From contig NZ_JAFBCM010000001.1 of assembly GCF_016907715.1 (NCBI RefSeq), forward strand, positions 3,224,001 through 3,288,000: a stretch of 64,000 nt of DNA. Reading direction: 5' to 3'. The translations under genes were made by a program, and so were the position numbers. This DNA comes from Tenggerimyces flavus (GTDB lineage Bacteria; Actinomycetota; Actinomycetes; Propionibacteriales; Actinopolymorphaceae). The notes under the pieces were generated by a model, which was not told where the DNA came from, ran no database searches, and saw only the letters and a program-made list of their open reading frames with translations. Of the stretch, positions 54,587 to 62,184 are shown in pieces. Every line of letters begins with the position of its first letter. Position 1 is the stretch's first letter.

Positions 54587-54659
54587 GCGCCCAGGCGGTC
54601 GACGCTCACATCGGAACAGGCCGCTCCCCGGTGGTGGTCCACCCTCGCCAGTCGCGGCC
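54587..54659 (-). promoter_or_regulatory. ZTP/ZMP riboswitch (pfl motif)
   Basis: On the minus strand P1 pairs GGCCGC (start, 54659) with GCGGCC. Inside it lie GACTGGCG, a GGTGG/CCACC hairpin and ACCGGGGAGCG. After a linker comes the conserved CCGCCTGGGC (54589-54598). Order and sequence match the ZTP riboswitch consensus nearly base for base. It lies in the leader of the AICAR formyltransferase gene, 35 bases before the ATG, which would be switched on when ZMP/ZTP accumulates. A GAGGGAGG ribosome site follows, so control could be translational; no terminator is obvious. Confidence 0.93.
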
Positions 54660-54700
54660 AACTGCCACTTTACGCGGCACCCGCGCAATAGGCTGGGCCG

Positions 54701-55750
54701 ATGGTGGGGCGGGTGACGATTCACGACGTGGCGGAGGCCGCGAACGTGTCGCCGAGCACGGTCTCGAACTTCCTCAACGGCCGGCCCGAGCGGATGAACC
54801 CCAAGACGCGCCGCCGGATCGAGAACGCGATCAGCAAGCTCGGCTACCGGCCGAGCAAGGTCGCGCGGCAGCTGCGTACCGGGCACCCGACCACGATCGG
54901 GCTCGTCGTTCCATCCGTCGCCAACCCGTTCTGGGGCACGTTCGCCAGGCACCTCGAACGCAACGCGCTCGCCGACGGCTTCCACCTGCTGCTCTGCAAC
55001 AGCCAGCGCGACCCTGGCCGCGAACGCGAGTACGTCGAACAAATGTGGGCCGACGGCATCCGCGGCGTCGTGCTCTGCTCGTCGCTGCCCGACGTCGAGC
55101 ACGTCGTTCCGCTGCTGGACAAGGGCCTCGCGATCGTCACGTTCGACCGCACCCCACAGGCGTCCGACCCACCTGGCCTGGCGAACATCAGCGTGGACAA
55201 CGTCGTCGGTGCCGAGCTCGCGACCACGCACCTGCTCGGGCTCGGCCACACCAGGATCGCGTTCGTCTCCGGCACGCTCGACAGCATGAACCGCCGCGCC
55301 CGCTACCGCGGCTTCTGCCTCGCGCTCGAGCGCGCCGGCCTCGATCCCGCGCAGGCTCCCACCTGGGAGGCGCCGGAGGGAACGTACGGCGACCGCGACA
55401 TCGCCGAGCTCGGCAAGCAGGCCGCGATCGAGCTGCTCCAACGCGAGCACCCGCCGACCGCGATCGTGGCCGTCAACGACCTCTGCGCGTTCGGCGTCTT
55501 CGCCGGCGCGCGGTCACTCGGCCGAGACATCCCAGGGCAGCTGTCGGTCACCGGTTTCGACGACATCGTCCTCGCCGACCTCGCCACGCCGCCGCTCACT
55601 ACCGTGCGGCAACCGCTGTCCGACCTGTCCGAGGCGGCGTTCGCGCAGTTGAGGGCGGCGATGAGCGGCGATCCGTCCGCGCACGGGCGCTCGCTCACCA
55701 TGCGGCCGGAGCTCGTCGTCAGGGCATCCACCAGCGCTCCGCCAGATTGA
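54701..55750 (+). CDS. LacI-family regulator, paralogue 2
   Basis: 349 residues with the same layout as paralogue 1: HTH VTIHDVAEAANVSPSTVSNFLNGR (about 5-28), hinge and effector domain. The segments VVPSVANPFWGTFA, DGIRGVVLCSSLP and ISVDNVVGA are nearly identical in both. HTH recognition residues (SPSTVSN) are the same, so the two proteins probably bind the same operators. It precedes the PL7 alginate lyase gene, whose promoter bears a matching site. TAGGCT at 54689-54694 may give a leaderless transcript. Confidence 0.92.
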   Translation: MVGRVTIHDVAEAANVSPSTVSNFLNGRPERMNPKTRRRIENAISKLGYRPSKVARQLRTGHPTTIGLVVPSVANPFWGTFARHLERNALADGFHLLLCNSQRDPGREREYVEQMWADGIRGVVLCSSLPDVEHVVPLLDKGLAIVTFDRTPQASDPPGLANISVDNVVGAELATTHLLGLGHTRIAFVSGTLDSMNRRARYRGFCLALERAGLDPAQAPTWEAPEGTYGDRDIAELGKQAAIELLQREHPPTAIVAVNDLCAFGVFAGARSLGRDIPGQLSVTGFDDIVLADLATPPLTTVRQPLSDLSEAAFAQLRAAMSGDPSAHGRSLTMRPELVVRASTSAPPD

Positions 55751-55781
55751 TCGTTACACCGGAGTAGTTCAGCAGCGGACC

Positions 55782-55817
55782 TTGACGCGCCGCCCGATGG
55801 CGGTGCATCGTTGCACC
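55782..55817 (+). promoter_or_regulatory. PL7 gene promoter with LacI-type operator
   Basis: GGTGCATCGTTGCACC (55802-55817) has perfect 6 bp arms and a central TCGT, and matches the site at the importer-2 promoter. A plausible -35 TTGACG (55782-55787) stands 18 bp from a weak -10 CATCGT (55806-55811) that the operator covers. A half-matching site, ATCGTTACACC, lies at 55750-55760. Confidence 0.6.
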
Positions 55818-55855
55818 AACCCAGTCGAAGCACCCTTCACGAGAGGTGTCGTTCG

Positions 55856-57007
55856 ATGCATCGGTCGCTACGCGTACCCCTTGTCCTCACCCTCGCCGGA
55901 TCGGTTGCGATCCTCGGCCTCAGCACCACCGCGGCAGCCGCGGACGAAGTGCCGGTGACCGCCGTGACCGCGAGCGGCGACGACGGCAACGTTCCGGCGA
56001 ACACCCGCGACAACAACCTCAGCACGCGCTGGTCCGACGAGGGCGACGGCGTGTGGATCCGTTTCGACCTCGGATCGTCAACCACCGTGGGAAGTCTGGC
56101 CATCGGGTGGCATCAGGGCAACACCCGCACGACCAGCTTCGACATCGAGACCTCCGCCAACGGCACCGCCTGGACCAATGCTTTCAACGGCAACAGCAGC
56201 GGAACGACGACGCAGCAGGAGACGACCTCGTTCACGCCGCGACAGGCGCGGTACGTACGCGTCGTCGGCCACGGCAACACCGTGAACGCGTGGACCTCGA
56301 TCACCGAGGTCGACGTCTTCGCCGAGGGCGGGACCACCCCGCCCGCATGTCAGTACCCGTCGGACATCCTCAACCTGACCAACTGGAAGATCCAGCTGCC
56401 GATCGGCGACGAGGAAAGCCCGGACGAGGTGAAGCAACCCGCGCTTGACACGTACAAGGTGAGCCCCTGGTTCGTCCCGGCCGCGGACTGCCAGTCGGTG
56501 GTGTTCCGGGCGGCGGTGAACGGCGTGACGACGAGCGGTTCGGGCTACCCACGTTCGGAACTGCGCGAGATGAACGGTTCCAGCAACGCCGCCTGGTCGT
56601 CGACGTCGGGCACGCACACGTTGGTGGTCGACCAGACCGTTCTGCATCTGCCGAACGACAAGCCGCACCTCGTGGTCGGCCAGATCCACGACGGCGAGGA
56701 CGACGTGTCGGTGTTCCGGGTCGAGGGCACCAGCCTGTACGTGACGAACGGCGACACCACACACCACAAGCTCGTGACGAGCAGTCTCCAGGTGGGCACG
56801 CGATTCCAGGTCAAGTTCGTCGTGAGCGGCGGCCAGATCAAGGCGTACTACAACAACACGCTGCAGACGACGATCTCGAAGAGCTTCACCGGCGCGTACT
56901 TCAAGGCCGGCGCGTACACCCAGGCCAACTGCACGAACTCCAGTCCGTGCAGCGCCAGCAACTACGGCGAGGCCAAGCTCTTCAACGTAACCGTCACCCA
57001 CAGCTAG
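55856..57007 (+). CDS. Secreted PL7 alginate lyase with F5/8-type carbohydrate-binding domain
   Basis: 383 residues: Sec signal (about 1-29), an F5/8 type C (CBM32-like) domain at about 33-156, a short linker and a polysaccharide lyase family 7 domain from about 163 to the end. All three PL7 signatures are present: RSELRE (Arg233, Glu235, Arg237), QIH (Gln276, His278) and YFKAGAYTQ (348-356, catalytic Tyr354). It should cut alginate or a related polyuronate by beta-elimination outside the cell. An operator shared with the importer-2 operon suggests joint control. Confidence 0.92.
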   Translation: MHRSLRVPLVLTLAGSVAILGLSTTAAAADEVPVTAVTASGDDGNVPANTRDNNLSTRWSDEGDGVWIRFDLGSSTTVGSLAIGWHQGNTRTTSFDIETSANGTAWTNAFNGNSSGTTTQQETTSFTPRQARYVRVVGHGNTVNAWTSITEVDVFAEGGTTPPACQYPSDILNLTNWKIQLPIGDEESPDEVKQPALDTYKVSPWFVPAADCQSVVFRAAVNGVTTSGSGYPRSELREMNGSSNAAWSSTSGTHTLVVDQTVLHLPNDKPHLVVGQIHDGEDDVSVFRVEGTSLYVTNGDTTHHKLVTSSLQVGTRFQVKFVVSGGQIKAYYNNTLQTTISKSFTGAYFKAGAYTQANCTNSSPCSASNYGEAKLFNVTVTHS

Positions 57008-57028
57008 CCCAGGGACGGCCCAGGGACA

Positions 57029-57060
57029 TCTACGGGTGTAGACAGGTATACGGCGTAGAC
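57029..57060. promoter_or_regulatory. Possible TetR operator
   Basis: TCTAC-GGGT-GTAGA (57029-57042) is a 5 bp inverted repeat, and GTAGAC recurs at 57038-57043 and 57055-57060 with GTATAC between them. The cluster is 24 bp before the tetR-like gene and could be its autoregulatory site. Confidence 0.4.
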
Positions 57061-57083
57061 CCCGATCGGGTTGACTGCCGGAC

Positions 57084-57683
57084 ATGGCAGCAACCACCAC
57101 CAGAGACCGCATCGTCGCAACGGTGCGGTCTCTGATCGTCCAACGTGGCCCCGACGAGGTCAGCATGCGCCGCGTCGCCACCGCCGTGGGCATCACCCCG
57201 ATGGCGATCTACCGCTACTTCGACGACCGCGACGCGATGCTCGAGCAGGTGGCCGACAACGCGTTCGTCGAGCTCGACCAGCGGTTCACCGAGAAGAGCG
57301 CCGGCGCGCCAGCCGACGGACGGCTCCGCGAGCTGCTCGAGATCCACGTGGACTTCGCGCTCGACCAGCCGCGGCTCTACGACTTCATGTTCACCGCGCA
57401 GCGCCAGGCCGCTCGACGGTACCCGCACGACTTCCGCGGCGGGCAGTCCGAGCGGTTCAACCCGCTCGCGGACACCGTGGCGGACGGCATCGCGCAAGGC
57501 GTGCTCGACGACGGCGAGGTCTGGGAGATCTCGCTCCTGCTCGCCGCGTTCATGCACGGGCTGATCAGGCTCTACCTAGGTGGTCGGGTCGACGTCCCCA
57601 AGGCACAGTTCCGCGCACTCTGCATGAGCATGGGCGAGAGGATGATCGAGAGCCTCGCTCCTGCGGCCATCCGGGTGAAATGA
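57084..57683 (+). CDS. TetR-family regulator
   Basis: 199 residues. The N-terminal HTH is DRIVATVRSLIVQRGPDEVSMRRVATAVGITPMAIYRYFDDRDAM (by position about 8-52), with the canonical TetR recognition helix (TPMAIYRYF). The C-terminal helical ligand domain is unassigned. Adjacent genes give no clear target; the transglutaminase-like gene 26 bp downstream may be co-transcribed. Confidence 0.9.
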   Translation: MAATTTRDRIVATVRSLIVQRGPDEVSMRRVATAVGITPMAIYRYFDDRDAMLEQVADNAFVELDQRFTEKSAGAPADGRLRELLEIHVDFALDQPRLYDFMFTAQRQAARRYPHDFRGGQSERFNPLADTVADGIAQGVLDDGEVWEISLLLAAFMHGLIRLYLGGRVDVPKAQFRALCMSMGERMIESLAPAAIRVK

Positions 57684-57709
57684 CGCTTCCAAAATGACAC
57701 CATCGCGGG

Positions 57710-58597
57710 ATGAGCACTCCGGAGCGGTACGCGCGGCACTCGGCCTTCTCCGATCCCGGACGGCATGGGCCGCTGCTGCGGGAGCTGGACGGGATCGAGG
57801 AGATCAGCAGGGCCACCACCAACCTCGTCCTGCACTACCGGGCCGAGGCGGCGATGATGAAGGAGGAGCGCCGCGACGAGATCCACTCGAGGTGGGTCGA
57901 GACCATCCTCGACCTCGACCAGGCGCGACACCCCGGACCGCTGCTCCAGCGGCGACCGCCGGGCGACCGGGTGGCGGGGTGCTGTCGGGACCACTCGCTG
58001 CTCGCTGTCGCCGCTCTCCGCGAGCAGGGGACTCCGGCGCGGACCAGGGTCGGGTTCGCCGGCTACTTCGACCCCGACTTCCACGGTGACCACGTCGTCG
58101 CCGAGTGGTGGAACGGCGAGCGGTGGCAGCGCGGCGATCCGGAGCTGGAGTCGGGGAGCCGGGCGTTCGACGTACGCGACCTCCCGACCGGCGAGGGCGC
58201 ACCGTTCGAGACCGCCGCCGAGGTCTGGACGGGCTACCGCGCCGGCCGCCTGGACGCCGCCGACTACGGCGTCGCGCGAGGCTCGGATCTGTCCGGCCCG
58301 GATTTCGTCCGCCTGTACGTGATCCAGGAGGTCCTGCACCGGTTCGGCCACGAGGCGCTGCTCTGGGACGGCGTCGGCGACGGGATCCAGGACGAGGACG
58401 CGGACGAGCTGGCCCAGCTCCTGCTGAGGGCGGACGCCGGTGACAACGACGCCGACGATCAGCTCGAGCACCGGTTCCGGACCGACCAGAAGCTGACGCC
58501 GGGAACCACGGTCATCCAGTTCTCGCCCTATGGAGAGCCGCCGACCGTGGTCGACCTCACCCGCCGACCGGAAGCGGCCTCAGGCAAAGAGCACTGA
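57710..58597 (+). CDS. Transglutaminase-like superfamily protein
   Basis: 295 residues. Gly-Cys91-Cys92-Arg-Asp-His begins a transglutaminase-core helix (CRDHSLLAVAALREQG), followed by ARTRVGFAGYF, His128 in HGDHVVAEWW and Asp143 (RGDPEL), giving a Cys-His-Asp triad. Homologues include bacterial peptidases and cross-linking enzymes; the actual reaction is unknown. No signal peptide, so cytoplasmic. Its 3' end overlaps the convergent hydrolase gene by 18 bp. Confidence 0.78.
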   Translation: MSTPERYARHSAFSDPGRHGPLLRELDGIEEISRATTNLVLHYRAEAAMMKEERRDEIHSRWVETILDLDQARHPGPLLQRRPPGDRVAGCCRDHSLLAVAALREQGTPARTRVGFAGYFDPDFHGDHVVAEWWNGERWQRGDPELESGSRAFDVRDLPTGEGAPFETAAEVWTGYRAGRLDAADYGVARGSDLSGPDFVRLYVIQEVLHRFGHEALLWDGVGDGIQDEDADELAQLLLRADAGDNDADDQLEHRFRTDQKLTPGTTVIQFSPYGEPPTVVDLTRRPEAASGKEH

Positions 58598-59530
58598 CCG
58601 GGCCTGCCGAGAACCGAACATCGCGGCGTTCTCGTGCGCCACGCCCGGCACGATCAACCGTTGGTGCGGCGCGGACGGAAAGTACGTACGCAGGTAGTTG
58701 GTGTAGCGCAGGCCACGGTCGAAGCGGTGCGCGCCCTGCAGCTCTGCGGCCGGCTCGGTGTCGAGCTCGGAGTCGCGTTCGACGTCGGCGGAGCCCAGCA
58801 GATAGGTGACCTTGCGGGACAGGTAGCGCGCTCGCATCTCCCGCGCGCCGACCTTCCGCAGATAGTGCGTGTCGAGATTGCGCAGCCCGTACTTGTAGTT
58901 GTCGTACTCCGCGCACGAACTGTCGGGAACGTCGAATGCGGTGGCGGTCGGGTCACCGAGATCTGGGCGCAGATTGCTCAGATACAGGTACGACGACGGA
59001 TTCGCCACCACGTAACGTATTCGAACGCCCGACAGCTCTGTCGGCGCCTCACCCGCTGCCGCGTACCGCTGGGTGAACTGGCCGCCGGCCGAGTGACCGA
59101 CCAGTGCGATGCTGCGCAGACGAGGGAATTTCTCCTTGTCCGCAAGGGATCTGAAGATGCCGTCCATGACGGCGAAGCTGCTGAGTCCGTACGGTCCCTC
59201 GGCCTCGCCGCCCTCCTTCCACGCCGCCGACGTCCACCGCGCCTCGTCCTCGGCCGGTTCGTCGTTGTGGGTCTGGAAGAACGGGGTGACGATCGCCACC
59301 TTCCTGGTGGCGTGAGCAGCGCGAGCGGCGTCGAACAGGCCGGTGAACGTCTGGTCCGGGCGCCGGAGATTTCCGTGGATGCCGATGATCGCGTGCACCA
59401 CGTACTTGTTCCCGGTCAGCGGAACGGTGCGGTAGTACGGCACCTTCCAACCCTGCGCGACGGTCAACAGGCCGCGATGGTCGTCGGCCTCGATTTCCGT
59501 CGCGAACGGCGTGTCGACAAAGATGCTCAC
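58580..59530 (-). CDS. Alpha/beta hydrolase
   Basis: About 316 residues with oxyanion region IIGIHGNLRRPDQ, nucleophile elbow GHSAGG (Ser147) and C-terminal GVAHENAAMF carrying the likely catalytic His. Resembles feruloyl-esterase or fungal-type lipase-like hydrolases; substrate unknown. GTG 59530 was chosen because the frame further upstream lies in the divergent gene's coding region. The intergenic DNA carries the inverted repeat GTCAGC (59562-59567)/GCTGAC (59575-59580). Confidence 0.75.
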   Translation of the reverse strand: MSIFVDTPFATEIEADDHRGLLTVAQGWKVPYYRTVPLTGNKYVVHAIIGIHGNLRRPDQTFTGLFDAARAAHATRKVAIVTPFFQTHNDEPAEDEARWTSAAWKEGGEAEGPYGLSSFAVMDGIFRSLADKEKFPRLRSIALVGHSAGGQFTQRYAAAGEAPTELSGVRIRYVVANPSSYLYLSNLRPDLGDPTATAFDVPDSSCAEYDNYKYGLRNLDTHYLRKVGAREMRARYLSRKVTYLLGSADVERDSELDTEPAAELQGAHRFDRGLRYTNYLRTYFPSAPHQRLIVPGVAHENAAMFGSRQARSVLFA

Positions 59531-59599
59531 CCACCAATCATTCCCTATGGATGCAAAAGTAGTCAGCGAACGAGGCTGACATCGCCTAGGATCCGGTGC

Positions 59600-60511
59600 G
59601 TGAGCGGGCCTGGATTGAGCGGTTGGGACCGGTATCGGACCTTGGAGAACGAGGTCTTCGAGCTGTACGACAAGGGGCAGTTCGACGAGGCCGTCGAGCT
59701 GTTGCGGAACGCCGAATCCGGCCTGGCGCCCTGGCGTTCGGACCTGGCGCACATGGCGGCCTGTGTGCTCGCCGCGGCTGGGCGACCGACCGAAGCGCTG
59801 CAAGAACTACAAGCCGCGTTGACGAGTGGCGCCTGGTGGCACCCGCGAATCCTCTTGGAGGACGACGATCTCGCGCCGCTGGCGGAGCTGGACGGGTTCA
59901 CCGAGCTCGTCGCGGAGGCGCAGGTCCGCTCGGAGAGCGATCCGGACGTCGAGCTCGACCCGATCGTGACGCGGCCGTCCGGTACGCCGCGCGGCGTGCT
60001 CTTGGCGCTGCACGGAGCCGGCCAGGACGCCACCGACGCGACGAAGTCCTGGGCGCCCGCGGCTGAGCTCGGCCTGGTCGTCGTCGCCGTACCGTCCAGC
60101 CAGCGCAACACCCCGACGTACCGATCGTGGCCGGACTCGGCGATCGGCACCCGCGACGTCAAGGCGGCGTTGACGACGCTGTCCGACGCCGACCGTGAGT
60201 TGCCGCTGATCCTGGCGGGCTTCTCCGCCGGCGGCCGGCAGGCCGTGCTGTGCGCGATCGAGGGTGAACCGCGTGCCGTCGGCGTGATCGCGATGGGACC
60301 GGCCGTACGCGTCGAGAATCTCCCCGCCGGCACCACGGCGTTGAACGGGACGGTCCTGCTCGGCGAGGAGGACGACGACGTCGGCCCGGACCTCGAGGCC
60401 GCGTTGGCGCGCCTCGAAGGGGTCGAGGTCGTCCGCATCCCCGGCCTCGGCCACGCCTTCCCCGAGGACTTCGACCGCTACCTCTCGCCCGCCGTGGGGC
60501 GGTTCTTCTAG
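59600..60511 (+). CDS. TPR-like plus alpha/beta hydrolase fusion
   Basis: 303 residues. The first ~110 form helical TPR-like hairpins (YDKGQFDEAVELLRNAE, LAAAGRPTEALQELQAAL). The rest is an alpha/beta hydrolase with LLALHGAGQDA, GFSAGG (Ser209) and GLGHAFPED containing the His, a carboxylesterase/phospholipase layout. GTG 59600 lies seven bases after TAGGAT (59587-59592), a possible -10 for a leaderless message. Substrate unknown. Confidence 0.78.
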   Translation: MSGPGLSGWDRYRTLENEVFELYDKGQFDEAVELLRNAESGLAPWRSDLAHMAACVLAAAGRPTEALQELQAALTSGAWWHPRILLEDDDLAPLAELDGFTELVAEAQVRSESDPDVELDPIVTRPSGTPRGVLLALHGAGQDATDATKSWAPAAELGLVVVAVPSSQRNTPTYRSWPDSAIGTRDVKAALTTLSDADRELPLILAGFSAGGRQAVLCAIEGEPRAVGVIAMGPAVRVENLPAGTTALNGTVLLGEEDDDVGPDLEAALARLEGVEVVRIPGLGHAFPEDFDRYLSPAVGRFF

Positions 60512-60529
60512 CGGACCTGGCACGGGCAC

Positions 60530-60593
60530 GTGATCATGACGCCGAACTGGTCGTATACGCCGGGTTTGTCTTCATGATCACGTTCATGATCAC
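60530..60593. repeat. Second full copy of the TGATCATG palindrome family
   Basis: GTGATCATGA (60530-60539) pairs with TCATGATCAC (60584-60593). The centre contains AACTGGTCGTATACG, shared with the minus strand of 21581-21656. TTCATGATCACG is repeated in tandem at 60571-60582 and 60583-60594. The surrounding 60512-60775 gap holds no recognisable gene. Confidence 0.75.
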
Positions 60594-60775
60594 GGGCAGG
60601 TGGGCCGGGGTCGGGGCGAAACGGGGCGGCGACTCTGGAAAACCGTGGGCGGAGGACCGCCTGTTTGAGAGACCATCGAGGGGAACGGGCGGGGCCGGTC
60701 GTGGTCCGTGGGGGACCTGGGTGAGCTGGTCGTACGTGTCCAGCTCCATCGACAACCAGGCGAAGGACAACCGTC

Positions 60776-61579
60776 ATGCTCGATCCACAGCAAGCCGTAC
60801 AACAAGACTGGCTGGTCGTCGACGAAGGCTGGGGCCGCAAGGCCGTCGACTTCGCGACGCTGGCCGAGCCCGCCAACTGCCGCGAGTACCTCGGCATGCA
60901 CCACCGCCTCGGCGTCGACCACGGCGACCGCCTCCTCGACATCGCCTGCGGTGCGGGGCTCGCGGTCGAGCTCGCCGCGGTGCGCGGCGCGTCGTGCGCC
61001 GGCATCGACGCCTCCGATCGCCTCATCGCGGTCGCCCGTGACCGTACGCCGGACGCCGATCTCCGCGTCGGCGACATGCACGCGCTGCCCTGGGACGACG
61101 CGAGCTTCGACGTCGTGACGAGCTTCCGAGGCATCTGGGGCACGACGCCCGCCGCGCTAGACGAGGTGCTCCGTGTGCTCGTCCCCGGCGGCCGCGTCGG
61201 GCTCACCGTGTGGGGCCACATCAAGGTGTCGCCCGGCGCCTGGGCGCTCGAGCCGCTCCGGCTGGCGCAGGAGGCGAAGCTCGCGAACCAGGCGGCCATG
61301 CAGCTCGGCCGACCCGGCGCGGGGGAGCAGCTGCTGGCGTCCCACGGGTTCGTCGAGATCGAACGGTTCACGGTGCCGGCCGCCTGGGAGTTCGCCGATC
61401 CCGACACGTTCGCGCGAGCCCTGGCGTCGACGGGACCCGCGTACGAGGCGATCCAGAACGTCGGCGAGGCCGCGTTCCTCGAGGCCGCGACCGCCCAGGC
61501 GCACGTCCAGGTGCGCGACGGCCTGCCGCTGCGGGCCAAGATCGAGGTCGTCGGCTATCTCGCCCGAAAGGCGGCATGA
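60776..61579 (+). CDS. Class I SAM-dependent methyltransferase
   Basis: 267 residues with SAM motif I LLDIACGAGLAVELA, an acidic motif II region (GIDASDRLI), DMHALPWDDASFDVV and LRVLVPGGRVGLTVWG. This UbiE/COQ5-like methyltransferase 11 pattern does not reveal the substrate. It is followed 3 bp later by a carboxymuconolactone-decarboxylase-like gene, implying an operon. Confidence 0.86.
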   Translation: MLDPQQAVQQDWLVVDEGWGRKAVDFATLAEPANCREYLGMHHRLGVDHGDRLLDIACGAGLAVELAAVRGASCAGIDASDRLIAVARDRTPDADLRVGDMHALPWDDASFDVVTSFRGIWGTTPAALDEVLRVLVPGGRVGLTVWGHIKVSPGAWALEPLRLAQEAKLANQAAMQLGRPGAGEQLLASHGFVEIERFTVPAAWEFADPDTFARALASTGPAYEAIQNVGEAAFLEAATAQAHVQVRDGLPLRAKIEVVGYLARKAA

Positions 61580-61582
61580 GAC

Positions 61583-62161
61583 GTGTTCCTGCACGAGCCC
61601 ACACCCACGCCGGAGGCGAAGGCGCTGTTCGACGGCGACCTGGACAGTCCCGGTTTCGTCATGAACGTGTCGCGGCTCTGGGCGTACCAGCCGGCGACGA
61701 TCGAGGGCCTGTTCGCCCTTCTGGGTAAGGTGATCGAGGGCCAGGACCTGTCGTTCCGCGAGCGCGGGATCATGGTGCTGGCGTGCGCGTCGACGCTCGG
61801 CGACTCGGCCTGCTCGGTCGCCTGGGGGCACAAGATCTCCGGTGTCGCCGACGCCGACACGGTCGCCGGAGTGCTGCGGGGGGACGACGCCGGTCTGTCG
61901 GATCGCGAACGAGCGTTGGCGAACTGGACGCGGGCGGTGGTCCGCGATCCCAACAAGACCGCGGCCGAGGACGTCGAGGCGATGCGCGAGGCGGGCTGGA
62001 CGGACGAGCAGATCTTCACGGTCACGGTGTTCGTCGGCATCCGGCTGGCGTTCGCGACGATCAACGACGCGCTCGGCGTCACCCCGGACGCTCCGTACCG
62101 GACGCTGCTGCCGCCGGTCGTCCTCGACGCGGTGACGTACGGACGGCCTGTCGACGACTGA
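61583..62161 (+). CDS. Carboxymuconolactone decarboxylase/AhpD-like protein
   Basis: 192 residues. The core RGIMVLACASTLGDSACSVAWGHKIS carries Cys68, Cys77 and His83; the usual AhpD motif is E-x(11)-C-x-x-C-x(3)-H, so cysteine spacing here is non-canonical and peroxidase activity is doubtful. Starts at GTG 3 bp after the methyltransferase. It ends one base before the palindrome controlling the MarR-GNAT gene. Confidence 0.75.
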   Translation: MFLHEPTPTPEAKALFDGDLDSPGFVMNVSRLWAYQPATIEGLFALLGKVIEGQDLSFRERGIMVLACASTLGDSACSVAWGHKISGVADADTVAGVLRGDDAGLSDRERALANWTRAVVRDPNKTAAEDVEAMREAGWTDEQIFTVTVFVGIRLAFATINDALGVTPDAPYRTLLPPVVLDAVTYGRPVDD

Positions 62162-62162
62162 G

Positions 62163-62184
62163 TTCTCTGACTATAGTCAGAGAA
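62163..62184. promoter_or_regulatory. Perfect 22 bp palindrome over promoter and start codon
   Basis: TTCTCTGACTA followed directly by its exact complement TAGTCAGAGAA; the last base is the A of the ATG. The centre provides TATAGT (62172-62177), a good -10 placed so that transcription would start at the ATG, giving a leaderless mRNA. A repressor bound here would block both polymerase and initiation. Probably the autoregulatory site of the MarR-type protein encoded next. Confidence 0.7.

Noticed and set aside
61583-62161. Functional AhpD alkylhydroperoxidase
   Set aside because: The CxxC pair of AhpD is not present; the two cysteines are nine residues apart, so only the fold is claimed.
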